Below are positions 11,735-23,264 of a stretch of DNA of 64,000 nucleotides, one piece after another. This DNA is from Desmodus rotundus (lineage: Eukaryota > Chordata > Mammalia > Chiroptera > Phyllostomidae), in NCBI RefSeq assembly GCF_022682495.2, contig NC_071390.1:102990294-103054293 (forward strand), given 5' to 3'. The notes under the pieces were generated by a model. The model had not been told where the DNA came from. It did no database searches and saw only the letters and a list, made by a program, of their open reading frames with translations. The first letter of the stretch is position 1. Each line of letters begins with the position of its first letter. The position numbers and the translations under genes are program-made.

Positions 11735-12640
11735 AAAAACCCAACCACATTATTTTTAAAAAATATATAATCTTGATTATATTTTTTCTATTAACATTTA
11801 GTCCGCTTACACCCCCCTCCCCACAGTGATCACCACACTGTTGTCCCTGTTCATGAGTCAGCCCTCTCTCATGTCTCCTCCACACTCTCTACCAGTCATG
11901 CTGTCCTGATGTGTTGTCTTTGTCTGTCTGTGGTTGTAAGGCTTCTCCCCAGTTAATGTTCAGTTGGTTATTCAAGATGATTTCTCTGCCTTTAGTTGTA
12001 ATTCCAGGTTGGTCCCGGGAGGAGGTTAGCATAGCTTTCACGTATTCCTCTGCCATCTTGGATCTCCCCAAGCACATTTGTCCATTTTCCAGCTGTTTAT
12101 TCATCTTGATTTCTCCAATTCCACTGGCACTGCCTGCCATGGAAGAAAGAGAAGACCAGAGACCCCTCTGATGCAACAGTTCCACTTTTAGAAATTCACC
12201 CTGAAGACATGTCTTCAGCAATACAAAAATACACATACATGAGGTTATTTATACTGTGCAGCTGGTATGGGAAGCCTGGCAGTGCTTAGAGGGTTCATGC
12301 TGAATCTTTAGTAATCAGCAGGTAAAATCTGGGGGATGACACCTGCACAGGGTCCTTTTGAGGGGAACCTTGTCCAGCTCTGCTAAGGGGCTGGATCCAG
12401 TGGGAAGATCGCAGCGGGCAGCCCAGTCTATAGCCAAGGAGAGGAAATGAGGGAGCTAGAGCCAAGTTGATGTGGGACAAAGTGGCTGGAGATGTAGCCA
12501 GCAGTCAGTTGTGGCCTAATTACCCGGCAGTCAAAGCCCTGGAGACGTGTGAGATCCCTACCAACCCTGAAACACCCTCTGATACCTAATGAGTTTGAGG
12601 TCTCGATCCAGGCATCCAAATTCAATGAGGCTGAGGGGCC
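11735..12640 (-). mobile_element. composite insertion with L1 5' UTR-like and L1 3' UTR-like parts
   Basis: This block of about 900 bp interrupts ORF2 of the older L1; the host L1 stops near 11730 and resumes near 12640. On the minus strand, 12090 to about 11885 carries an L1-type 5' start ('gatccaagatggcagaggaa', 'acctcctcccgggaccaacc'). It is joined directly to L1 3' UTR sequence ('gggacaacagtgtggtgatc', around 11835) and an A-rich end near 11755. No ORF1 or ORF2 lies between. Upstream on that strand (12640-12260) is sequence I cannot assign, including a 'tataaata' box near 12250. It could be a spliced L1 retrocopy with extra 5' sequence, a non-autonomous L1 derivative, or two insertions side by side. 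Confidence 0.6.
12170..12260 (+). mobile_element. older L1M-type ORF2 fragment
   Basis: 'gcaacagttccacttttaga' followed by 'aattcaccctgaagacatgt' and a 'catgaggttatttatactgt' segment resembles the ORF2 C-terminal end of old mammalian L1 ('ttccacttctaggaattcat...aaggttattcattgcagc'). It lies inside the composite block, on the opposite strand to its L1 parts. Confidence 0.5.
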
Positions 12641-12747
12641 TGACCATGTTCTTATGTCATATGCAAGAATAAACTCAAAATGGAATAAAGACTTAAAGGT
12701 AAAACCCAAAACTGTAAATTGCTTTATAAAATTGGGCAATAAACTTC

Positions 12748-12926
12748 TTAGAGAGAGGGACAGAAACATCAACGTGAGAGAGAAAGATCTATCAGTTGCT
12801 TCTTGTGTGCACCGGGACCAAGGACTGAACCCACGACACAGGCATGTGCCCTGACTGGGAACTGAACTGGCGACCTTTCACTTTGTGGGACGATGCTCAA
12901 CTAACTAAGCCACACCAGTCAGGGCA
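12748..12926 (-). mobile_element. VES SINE inside LINE-1
   Basis: Ends 'taagccacaccagtcagggc' on the plus strand, with 'gggaactgaactggcgacct' before it and a 'gagagagaaagatctatcag' tail part. L1 sequence resumes after it ('tgtttttgtacaacaatgaa'). No clean target-site duplication. Confidence 0.88.
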
Positions 12927-14035
12927 CTAAAATGTTTTTGTACAACAATGAAACAAGTGACAAAACCAAAATAGAAACTTTTGAATCTCAGAAGATTTTC
13001 GCTAATGATGCATCTAATAAGGAGTTAATATCCAAAATTTACCCAAAACTCATACAACTTAACACCAAACAATAACTTAATTAAAAATGGGGAGAGGACC
13101 TGAATAGACATTTTTAAGAGGACTTACAGATGGCCAATAGACATTGAAAAGATGCTCAACATCACTAATCATCAAAAAATGCACATTAAAACCACAATTA
13201 GATACTACTTTACACCTGTCAGAATGGCTATCATCAGTAAATCAACAAACAAGTGGCGATGAGGATTTGGAAGGAAGGGGTGCTGCCTGGCTCCTTGTTG
13301 GTGGGATTGCAAATTGGTGCAGTCACTTTGGAAAACAGTATGGAAGTTGCTTAAAAAATTAAAAACAGAACTTCCATATGGCTCAGCAATCCCATTTTTG
13401 GGTATTTATCCAAAGAAATTGAGAATGGTAATTCAAAAATGATATATGCATCTCTGTGTTCATTGGAGCATTATTTATTATTGCCAAAATAGGGAAGCAA
13501 CCCAGGTACCCATCAGTAGAAAACTGGATAGAAAAGAGGTGGTGCATATATACAACGAAATATTACTCGGCCCAAAAGAACAAATCTTCCTGCCCTTGTG
13601 ACAGCGTGGATGGACTTAGAGGGTACTATGCATAGTGAAATACATCAGACAGAGAAAGACAAATGTCATATGATTTCATTTACATGTGGAATCTAAAACA
13701 CAAAATAAATGAACAAACAGAATAGAAACAAACTCATGATACAAAGGATAAACCGATGTTTGTCAGATGGGATGGGAGGATAGGGGCTGTGTGAAAAATG
13801 GAAACAAATTGAGGAGTAAAAATTGGTGGTTACGGAATAGTCACAGGGGATGTAAAGTACAGCATAGGGAATACAGTCAATCATATTGTGATGAGTATGT
13901 ATGGTGCCAGGTGGGAACTAGACTTATTGCGGGCATCACTTCGTAAGTTATATAAATGTCTAACCAGTATGCTGTACACCTGAAACTGATGTAATATGTA
14001 TGTCAAATGTAATTGAATAATAAAAAAATTGAAAA

Positions 14036-16429
14036 ATATAAAAGGCCATGTCTTTTATGATACACTTTGCTAATGTAAAATGGAATAATAACACTTTTAC
14101 AAATGGTATTACTTTTATATGAGGTTGAGAAAGTTAAATTTGGTGTCCAATAATAACCCACAAATTTTAATAGACTTGCTATATTGATAAGAGGTAGACA
14201 CACATTTGGAGTGTTGTCTCGTGCCTTTATTTTCTCAAAGCAAAGGAACCGTAAACTAAACAGTTCAAATGAGTGTTTTGCTCTGAAAGCATTATGCCCA
14301 TTAGGACAGGCAGAAAGGGACTTTATTCACTGAGTGCCCCCCGGTAAATCGTGAGTTTTAGGGCTAAGCCAAGCTGGCATGCAGAAAGGGGTTGCTGTTG
14401 ATCTTTTATACCAATTTTGGATTAATCGTGATCTGCAGCACTGCGTAAACATGCTAACCTAGTGCTTTAGCTTCTCCACAGCTAAACATTAATCCTTCTT
14501 AATGCTCTAAGTCAACTTTTAGTCCTTAGCAGAATTTGCCTTAATCTCTGGCTAGTAAGTTAACTGATTTACAAAACATAATCCATGAGCCCAGAATCTT
14601 AAGGATGTGTGAACAGCAGCAACCTACCTTTGCAGATTCACTGGACTGGATTCTTTGACTGCAGCACAGGCTGGTGAAGGAGATGGCCCCAAACTGTGTA
14701 TTTTTGAAATCTGGTTATTTCTCATTTTAATATAACATGTCAGCAACTGACCTTAAATGTGTGTGTGTGTGTATGACTGTCTTTTGTAATTTAGTAAGTT
14801 TTGCTCATAGGAGTCAATTACTTTTCTGCATTGTATTTTCTCCTTAAGTGTTTGCAACTATTGTAGTCAGTCATCTGAGTTAGTGACAGATCTTTCTCCA
14901 CACTTAGGTACCATTTTATTTTATTTCCTAATTACTACATAAGCATGTATATTGTGATCACAGAAAATTGCACTATATGCTATGTGTGGTTTTAGTCTTT
15001 CAGATTGGAGTGCTACCATCAGTATTGGTGATGACAGCCTCAGAAGGTTCAATAATGGAGTTTGGTTTTGAAATCATTCATGTTGCTCGACTTTTAAATT
15101 TAAAACTCCCTTGGCTGACAGGTTCTCAAGGGTTACCTTCTCTCTTTCTTCTGGCCATGCAGATATTTTTATATTTGGTTGTCTGCTCCATTCCACTCCA
15201 CTCAGGGTTCTCTGATATCTTGCATACCTTCCTATTCTGTTAAGGTTTCTTTCGAATGGCCAGATTTAAATTTGGTAAGCCTCCACAGTTCGATGGGAGA
15301 TATTCTGTATAGAGTTGGTATGTATAACTCTTCTTTACCAAATGTGACTCCGTAGATCTTGGTTTTCTCCAAAGAATCATAAATGTTCATATTGCATTCC
15401 TTGCACTTAGGGAGATATTTGGAGTTTTGGTTGAGTCTTTGCATAAGCATCAATGTAACTGTTGGACCCCTGTCTGTGGCGTACTCATGTATATGGCAAA
15501 CACAGCCTGGAGAGGGAGGCGAGCAAGCATAGGAGTAGCCCCATTACCTTTGTGGGAGAAGGTGCATAGACTATTTTGCATTTAGGGACTTCTTCCTTGA
15601 TATAGATCAGTTTCTGAGCACAGATGTTTCTTTTAGGTGAAGTGTGTTCTGTGGGGGAATTTGTGTATGGTGCACACTCACCTACAGGTGCTTAATTCAT
15701 GTCACCTGCAGGATGAGTGGTGAGAACCTCACTGTGTGCCGCACCCAGGTGAGGAAATGGTGGAGCAAACCATCGTGCATATGCTAATACCTAGGTTGGA
15801 TGTTCATGGTAGATCCTGCCCCAGTGTAATTTAGATTTTAGAAAATGCACTTACAGGGATTATTTTGTCCCATTGATCATGTAGTACTGTAAGGAAGAGC
15901 ATTTCTAGGAAAAGATGAAATCCTGGGAGTAGGGGGTGAGAGATGCTTAAAAGGAAGTTGAGGAAGAATTGTGCTACAGAGATCTGAAGTGGCCTTCTCT
16001 CCCTGTAGGGTGGTGCCGAGGGCAGTTGTGCAAGGGTAGGGACTGGCACACATCTACTGAGAGCCCTCTTTTGAATGAGTTAAAATTTTTGGCTCATATA
16101 CAGGGTCCTTTAGACTATATAAATAGGCCCATAAAACATACTATTTAAAGGTTGCACACTTATTCCGCTGTGATTCTCTCTAGATAGCCTCTACTCTTAA
16201 TACAGTGTGCAACTTAATCCAGTTTTGAATGAAGATGTTGTGAATGAAGACATGGGGAGTGGAGTCTGGTTTTCCACACAAGCCTGTTTGAGCAAGCAGC
16301 AGTCTGTCAAGGAGGCTGCAGTCGCTGGTTCCAGGGAGATGTGAGTGGTGGCAGACACAGGTTGGAAAAGTCAGAACAGTGGTATCGAGTGCGGCTGCCA
16401 GAAGGAGGACTTAGGGGTGATATTCATAC
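14036..16429. other. unassigned DNA
   Basis: A mostly complex, moderate-GC stretch with no repeat I can name. A short (tg)n lies at 14758-14773. The longest frame (14968-15243, plus, 91 codons) and those at 15232-15453 and 15831-16049 (minus) resemble no known protein and show no splice or codon pattern of a gene. Confidence 0.4.
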
Positions 16430-17110
16430 ATGATACAGTTACTTACTGAGCACATATTATGTGCTTGACCCTGTTTTAGGGATAACCAAAGATTCCTGAT
16501 CTTGAGGTGCCTCTATTTTAGTAAAGGATGGGAGTGGGGACAGAAAATAGATAAGAGACATGATAAATAATGTGATATGTTAGGAGATGAAAAGTATTAT
16601 AGGACAATAAAAAAGAATAGATCAGAATTAGTGAGATGAGGAATGCTAGGTGGGTGAAATTTCAAATAGGTTGGCAGAGTGAGCTAGTTGAAATGATGTA
16701 ACTTGATTTTGGGAAGGACTTGAGGGTAGTAAGAGAGTGAGCCGTATAAGTCTGGAGGAAGAATATTCCAGACCGAGCTGACAAAGATGTAAACGTCCCA
16801 AGGAGGGCATGTATCTAGCTTTTTCTGAGGAGCAGAAAGGAAGTTGATGCCAGGGGCTTGGAGTGGGCAAAGATGAAGTGGAGGAGAGAGGTTATAACTA
16901 ATCTGGGAGCTTGTCCTGCTGAACTTAAGCGTTTTCCACTACCTTAACTTTTATTCTGAATCAAATGGGGAGTCATTCAGGAAAGTGACATGACCTGACT
17001 TACATTTTTAAAAGAAACTGTGGTATCTTTGTTGTGAATTGACTGTGAAGTGGTAAATTTTGGAGCAGGGAGAACTATGGAAACTAATGCATGTTCCAGG
17101 CCAGAGGAGA
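16430..17110 (-). mobile_element. L2 LINE 3' region
   Basis: A long reverse-complement L2 match in the right order: 'tactgagcacatattatgtg', 'atcttgaggtgcctctattt', 'atgatgtaacttgattttgg', 'ggaagaatattccagaccga', 'atggggagtcattcaggaaa', 'gacatgacctgacttacatt' and 'ccaggccagaggagatgtag'. About 680 bp, divergent and uninterrupted. Confidence 0.8.
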
Positions 17111-18029
17111 TGTAGCAATGTGGATGATAGGTGCGTTTCACTGTCTGCCAAAATGCTAAATTTTTTAAAGTAAGTTTGAGAGGTTGTGTAAAATGCTGTT
17201 GTCAATTGTCTGAATTTAGCTTTTAGATACTGTATAAAAGGTTGTTTATTTATAGTTTTCCTAATTCTTTGTTTATTATTCTTTTTCATCTTCCTAATGT
17301 ACACGTCTTGATCTAAAGTGCATTATTTCATTTTGAATTCTACCCCTCGATTCTACCCCTGGATTCTAGATATGTAGTTCCCCTAATATTCCATATCAAT
17401 GGCTCAGAATTTCAAAGGAAAAACTATCATTTACTGGAAATTTCTGGAAGTAGAAGTAGTTTTGTGAAAAGCATGAACATGAGATAGGAGGTAGGGAGTG
17501 GGAGTGGGAGTGGGGAAGGAGCAAGAGAAATCTAAACAACACAGTGAAGATCTGAAAATCAAGTACGGAAATTCTGAAATAAGGAGCAATACAGGTGTGC
17601 TTTGCAATAAGAAAATATGATATGTAGAAATTCAAATGTTCAAGGCAGAATGCCTAATTGACAAGAGAAAGATCAGATTGTCAAACCCTCTCACTTTTCA
17701 GGGGAGGAAATGGATGTCCAGCAAAGCTGAGTGCAGAGTTCTATGACATTACTGAGTTCCTACCTCCTGCTGGGCTCCTGCTGCTCCAGCTGCTCATCAA
17801 TTAAAGGAGGTGATTATGGCTGTTGTAAAACTGGTGTCTTTTGAAAGGTCAGTTTCCCTAGTGATTTAAAATATTTTACAGGTCATTAATTACACATTAA
17901 GGAGATTGGTGGTTATAGGGGTGTCTACCAAGTTCTTGCAAATATCCATGAAATAGAAATAAGAATTTTTGAAATTAGAATTTCAGTTAATAAGACACAT
18001 GATTTAATTCTTAAACATTAGTAAATATA
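17111..18029. other. unassigned DNA with a small tandem repeat
   Basis: A 13-bp unit 'gattctacccctc/g' occurs twice with a partial third copy at about 17336-17368. The rest has no assignable feature. Confidence 0.45.
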
Positions 18030-18696
18030 TGAGATCAGTCCTGAAAAAGTCCAACCATTGTTGATATAACGAGAAGGGTTTGTACAACATCACTGTAACC
18101 TGGCAGCCAAGGAGAATGGACTGGAAGGTGCATGCGCGAACAATGATGACTTCACTGTACTAGTCAGTGGGGCCAGTAGACGCCTGTTGAATGAGCAAGT
18201 GTACTGTGTGGCTATTGCAATGAAAATGACTAAGTGAATAGAGCAATGAATCTGCATCAGATTTTGCATTAAGCTTGAACATTCCTCCGTGGAAACTATT
18301 CAGATGATTCAGAACACTGCAGCTCTTGGCAACTGGTGATTGGCAGCTTCGTCATGACAGTGCACCCGCTCATGCAGTTTTTTTGTGAAACATCAAATCA
18401 CCCAGGTGACTAAGCCCCCCTATAACCCAGATTTGGTGACTTGCCACTTATAGCTTTTCCGAAAACAAAATCACCATCGAAAGGGAAGAGATTTCAGACC
18501 ATCAGTGAGATTCAGGAAAATACAATGAGGCAGCTGATGACAACTGGGAGAACTGTGTGAGGCCCCAAGGTGCCTACGTTGAAGGGAACTGAGGTGTCAT
18601 TGTCCTATGTACAGTTTTTCTTGTACCTTGTGTTTTCTTCAATAAATGTGTCTATTTTTTATATTACATGGTTGGATACCTTCGGGACAGAAGTTG
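18030..18696 (+). mobile_element. mariner element, internally deleted
   Basis: Imperfect terminal inverted repeats pair 'tgagatcagtcctgaaaaag' at 18030 with the complement of 'ccttcgggacagaagttg' at the right end, including the shared 'tccaacca' core. The target TA lies at 18028-18029 and 18697-18698. The interior begins with a transposase start region ('aaaatgactaagtgaataga') and ends with the C-terminal catalytic region. The span of 667 bp is about half the usual mariner length of about 1.3 kb, so the middle is deleted. Confidence 0.88.
18222..18590 (+). pseudogene. mariner transposase remnant
   Basis: The N-terminal end corresponds to the first 30 or so residues ('LEHSSVETIQMIQN'). The sequence then jumps, near 18310-18340, to the C-terminal catalytic region with 'SAPAHAV'-like and 'HQITQVTKPPYNPDL' peptides, the latter near 18395-18440. 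The catalytic region contained the DDD triad of this family; the deletion and several stops leave no enzyme. Mariner transposase cuts and pastes the element at TA sites. Confidence 0.8.
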
Positions 18697-19285
18697 TATA
18701 ACTGGTGCCACAGAGTTAGACACTTTTCTAAGGGTTTATAAAGACTGGCACTCAAACATTGTACAAACAAAACTGAGCAAACTGAAGACAGAAGATATGT
18801 CCTTGTATCCTGTCTGCCCAGTACAATGTCCTGGGTATAGACTCTGGAGTTGATTGGTCAATTAAATGCAGTTTAATACACAGAGTGTTCTTTCCATACA
18901 GGAGCCCAATGGCAACACTGTAAATGTATTTATATATTATATACAATTTGGTTAGACTTTTCTTAATTATTTAAAAAATGAAAAATTTGTTCTGAGTTAT
19001 TTGCTTGAATGTCACACAAAACATTCTTTTGCAATTAGATGAATTAAAGGGAATGTTAACTTTTAATGGGTGCAACCACATACATAAAAACCTTGAAATA
19101 TGTATCTCTATATATTTATTTATTCTCACCAATGGTCTTCTCCCCACTCCAAATTGTCTGGGAGAGGGAATAAAAGGGGTTTGAGAAAAAGAACAGTGAA
19201 AAGTGAAATAGAAAATTCTAATATTTCTCAAGAATAACCTTCCCCTTTTTTATGCATCTGTGCTTTTATTAACTTCTGTATATTT
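18697..19285. other. unassigned AT-rich DNA
   Basis: No repeat or gene recognised. Frames here (for example 18752-18946 and 18971-19231, minus) are not protein-like. Confidence 0.4.
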
Positions 19286-19287
19286 GT

Positions 19288-19470
19288 ATATAGAGAAGCA
19301 ATATGGTGTAGCAGTTAAGATCACAGGCCCTTGAGCCTGACACTTGGCCTTGGATCCAGCTCTGCCAACTCACTTGGTGGGGAAGTGGGGGAGCCTCTCT
19401 TTCTGTATCTGTAGTTATATGTCAGATTCTCTGATATCACTCTTGTAAGTAATAAAGGTGATATTTTTGC
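19288..19470 (+). mobile_element. MIR SINE
   Basis: Sense MIR head 'tggtgtagcagttaagatca', 'gagcctgacacttggccttg' and 'gatccagctctgccaactca'. The later part is degraded but keeps 'tctttctgtatctgta'. Confidence 0.8.
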
Positions 19471-21284
19471 CCTCCTTCTTTTTGAAGTCTATACCTCTTT
19501 TTTTAAGTGGTTCAGAACTCCTGAAGACTATAGAGATGTCATTTATTGGGCTTTACAGGAAGTCAATGATTATGCAAGCAGTAAATGGCCAAGCAATTCC
19601 TAGGCCTCAGGTCTCTTGACTAGAAGCCCAGTGTGGTTTTTCCACTGTATTGCGTTGGGTAAAGTACTATCCTGGACAGATGCAAAAAATCTAACACTCC
19701 CTGATTTGCACTAATGTTTTCAAAATTCAGAGATTCTTTAAAAAAATTTAAAATAATTCATATAATGAATAAAGCTGCTTCAAGAATGCAATGTTTGAAC
19801 AAAGTGATAATATAATTAATTATATGTAACATATACTGCATACCTAGTAAAAATAATATACTTTAGGATATGCATGTACCTAAAAAATGCACAGGAACTT
19901 TTGGCTATTCTCAGTTGACAAATGAAGCATGCTAGATTTGAGTAATAAGGTTTGTAAGCCTCTAAATGATGTTGGTTCATACTGCTCCATATAGGATATT
20001 AGCCCCAAACATTGGTGTTATTTATTGCTGTCAGTATATATATTTTTATCCATGGCAACCTCTTAGAAACCAGATTGTTAGTTCAGATGATGAAAGATAT
20101 TATTTCAGATTTTGGTCAAACATGTCTTAATGGAATTTTTATTATATACAGGACCTCATACTGTTTCAGACCATGCATTACAATTTCTATTAGAGGTTGC
20201 AGTTAATATGTAGTCTTTTAGCTTCAGATATTCATAATATTACTCTATACTAAATGATGAATACTTCTTTTTAGACTTTGGTTTTCAAATAAATTATACC
20301 TTAAAAATATTTTTTATCTCGTTGCAAAGCTTTGAAGATAGTTGTGGACTGTGTAACATGTAACCATGTGCCTTTGTTTTCCATGTATCTCATTTAGACA
20401 GCAGGCCTCACAAGTCTAGCAGATTTAAAGTAAATCCGTAGGACATGAGAGAGCATGAAGTAAAAAGTAATTATACCAGAATAGCAATTCTGATCCTCTC
20501 TTTTGTTATTGTTGTTGTTACAATGATTTCTGCACTGCAAATCTTCAAAGGTAAAAGAATTTGGCCAGACAATCCTTTTCAATATAAGAATTTGAAGGAC
20601 TTGAATATTTACACGTATACACACACATACTCATATACTTCCTTGATCCTAGGAGAATATTCTCATTGTTTAATCTCAGCTGCTCACGTAGTTAAAAAAA
20701 AATACTATTCTTGAGGCCAAGGTCATGAGTTCAAATTCCAGGAGGTTAAGAGAATTTTGCAAGGAAAAGAATTTTGTTTTGAAGCCATGGATTGCCTCCT
20801 TAATCTCAGTCCACCATGTAGCATTTCAATTATTGTATATGTTAAGTCAAGTGAGCTGAGAGTTTCATGCAAACTCATCACTGGGACTGGATGACCAAGC
20901 AGCCAAGACGGAATTGGTGAGTCACCCGCATTCTCCTTGCATGTGAAGAGCCAGGCACCTCAGATGATTTTCATGCTTTCCTTACTAAGCAAGATTAAAG
21001 AAAAGCTCAAAAATAAATTCTACTTTTGTGGTTAGTCACTAAAGTGTTGGATTGTGAATTTATTGTGAGAAGAAAGACTTCATATCAAAATATCTATGAT
21101 AAAAAGGGTAAAAGGGAGCCCTAAAAAATCTTTAAAATTATTACCCACTTTCATTCTAAAGATTTCTTCTTCCCTTCCTTACATTTCTTATTTCATCTCT
21201 CCCATCTTCTAGCAAAAGTAATAATTGATATACAACATATAACATGTAACTGATATATCACATATAACTATAAAACTTCACATA
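19471..21284. other. unassigned DNA
   Basis: AT-rich. A tRNA-like 'gagttcaaattccaggaggt' near 20730 is the only structured hint, but no SINE head could be aligned with it. The 20445-20714 frame (89 codons, plus) has a hydrophobic stretch but no family resemblance or gene context. Confidence 0.35.
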
Positions 21285-21375
21285 AGCATTTACATACATT
21301 ATAAACACCTGAAACTAATATAACATTGTATGTTAACTGTAATTGGAAAAGAAATTAATTAAAAAGACAAAAAAC
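21285..21375 (+). mobile_element. L1MA-type LINE-1 3' end
   Basis: 'aaacacctgaaactaatata' followed by 'cattgtatgttaactgtaat' and an A-rich tail. This is the same 3' terminus as the L1 ending near 14035, here a fragment of about 90 bp. Confidence 0.75.
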
Positions 21376-23264
21376 GAGCAAAAATTCATATAGACTTAGA
21401 GTTTCAATCAGTTAAAAGCTTCCTTCAGGTATTAATAAAGTAGCTTAGTTCATTGCTAATAGGTCAGGAATGCAAATACTAAACAGTAGTGAACTTTTAA
21501 ACCAAACCACATGCAAATAAATATAAGAAAGCATTATTAAGACTTCTGAATTTGGCTGTTTTTCTTCAAAGCGGTTAAGATCAGTGGTTAGTTAGTGAGT
21601 TCTTTAAGTATGCTCACAGGGTAAATGTCACACACCAAATAGATTCAGAGAAAAGGTATGTTAAACCTTTTGTATAAAAGCATACGATAATTTTAGTTTA
21701 ACGCAGACTAGAAATTAATAGGAAGGGAAGAAGTGAAAAGTGCCACTCACATTTTTGCTACTTTGAATGTTCATTAGATAAATTTTATGTTTGCAAGTTG
21801 ATTTCAGGTTGATATTATGTATTTACTATCAAACTGGGAATGAACATCAAGTTCATCATTTGAGATTGCCCCTGCTGCCCCTAACGGTGAGGAGCCCTAG
21901 TTAAGGTCATTGCTCAGGGCAAGTGCCCACAGGGTGTGCGGCGGTGCTGATTGAGATGTGGCCACACTAACCCCGTGAGCCTAATCTAAGTGAATCAGAA
22001 CTCCAACCTAACTAGATCTTCAAAAATTGGGACTAAAATTTGTTTTAAAAGTAAATGATTTTGAGAGCTGGGAGCCATCCTTTCAAGCATCCCAAAAACA
22101 TTTCCCTAGGAAGGGGGTTGCTTTCTTTCTTGTTCCCTGCTGATTCACTAGAAAGCTTCCCGTCTTTGCATAAAACTTCATGGAGAAGGGAAATTGAAAA
22201 TAAATGTAGTATCATTCTTGGTTGGTCTGATGACCACGATATTGTTTATATTTTAGAACTTGGAAACCTGAGCTACATTGAGGTTAAATAAATTGCTCTT
22301 AGGTTAACAATAAAGAAAGGTAATAAATCAACACAAGAACCCTTAAGATTTTGGCTGTACTTGTATGTTTGGGGCTCTGATCTACACTCTTCTCTTGTAA
22401 TTTATTCCTTTCTTTCATATTTTTTCAGTCATCATAAATTTTGTTTTATGATGTTTGCCCCTGGAATTTTTGTTTTAAACTAAACATTTATATGAACATA
22501 TTTGTAATGTAGAAAGACAGAACTCCTTTCCAAGAGTTTTCCTCAAAGGGGGCTAGGCACACTGACAGTGAAGAACACACACTAATTTCAGGGTTGTCTA
22601 CTCCTCCTGGTGGCAAAATACATTTAATTTATGTAAAGAGTCTCACTTGCTACTTAGAGCAAAATGATTTAGACAGTCATATATATATGTATAATGTTTA
22701 TATATTTTTTACAATATATGACCTCCTGAAAATTATATCTATGATGAAGTATATTGGTCACTCCTCAACAAGATGAGAATTTAAATTTTAAGTGTGACAC
22801 ATGTTCATATATTTCAAATAAATACTAGGTAGCAAGGGGTCAAAAGAGGTGATAAGAGATGTGTCTGGTGATTAGAGCCAGACACTGATGTTAAGAGTCG
22901 AGTGTATCTTAGAAGCACACAGATTTAATGACCTGATCTCTATGTCTTTAATAGTTATGTTTACACCAGATAGGTGAAAAAACCCCTTTATTTTGATGTA
23001 TAAGGAAACTAAGATCAAGTTCTGCAGCAAATTCTCAAAATTATCTCCAAAAATTAAAGCCTACTTAAATGTTTTGTTCCTTACTAATAGTTTTCAAAAT
23101 TTTTTGGTACAAGCAAAAACTTTCTTTAAGTCCCAAAGTTCCTTAGCAGTTGACCTAGATAACCTGTCATTTATCCTGAAGTTGTAGCTTCGGAACAGAC
23201 CCAAACTGCAGAAAGCGGACTGTTATTTCGTAAATGAACATAGAGCAATAGCTGTAGGAGCGTA
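21376..23264. other. unassigned DNA
   Basis: Mostly AT-rich. 21870-22020 is richer in GC and more complex ('gcagggtgtgcggcggtgct'-type sequence) but was not assigned. A CTCF-like 'ctcctcctggtggca' lies at 22601-22615, a weak match. Confidence 0.35.

Larger units (their letters stand above)
8745..13600 (+). pseudogene. LINE-1 ORF2 remnant (endonuclease, RT, C-terminus), interrupted
   Basis: The endonuclease domain covers roughly 8745-9440, with peptides such as 'SRIDYMLGHKTNLNKFRKIE' at 9347 on. Reverse transcriptase follows; the catalytic motif, normally FADD, reads FIDD at 10811-10822. The C-terminal part continues at 11140-11730 and resumes at about 12640. Frames are broken throughout, and VES copies lie at 10932-11126 and about 12748-12926. 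Its age is comparable to that of the L1 at 28.3 kb. Confidence 0.85.
7763..14035 (+). mobile_element. ancient, nearly full-span LINE-1 with nested insertions
   Basis: Sense L1 order is intact from end to end. A 5' UTR-like start ('tcaagacagtggagtaggta') leads to the ORF1 C-terminal half, then ORF2 endonuclease, reverse transcriptase and C-terminal region. A 3' UTR of the L1MA type follows ('gtacagcatagggaatacag', 'ctgtacacctgaaactgatg') and ends in an A-rich tail near 14035. The first part of ORF1 is missing: 5' UTR-like sequence runs into mid-ORF1 near 8185. Two VES SINEs and a composite L1-derived block have inserted into it, so it predates all three. Confidence 0.9.

Noticed and set aside
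12428..12772. 114-codon minus-strand frame
   Set aside because: Spans the composite insertion and host L1 and has no known protein relatives.
14036..16429. possible gene fragment in moderately complex DNA
   Set aside because: Frames on both strands are short and unrelated to known proteins; no consistent exon pattern.
20700..20760. tRNA-like 'gagttcaaattccagg' stretch
   Set aside because: Only a B-box-like piece; no A box, acceptor stem or SINE body could be aligned.
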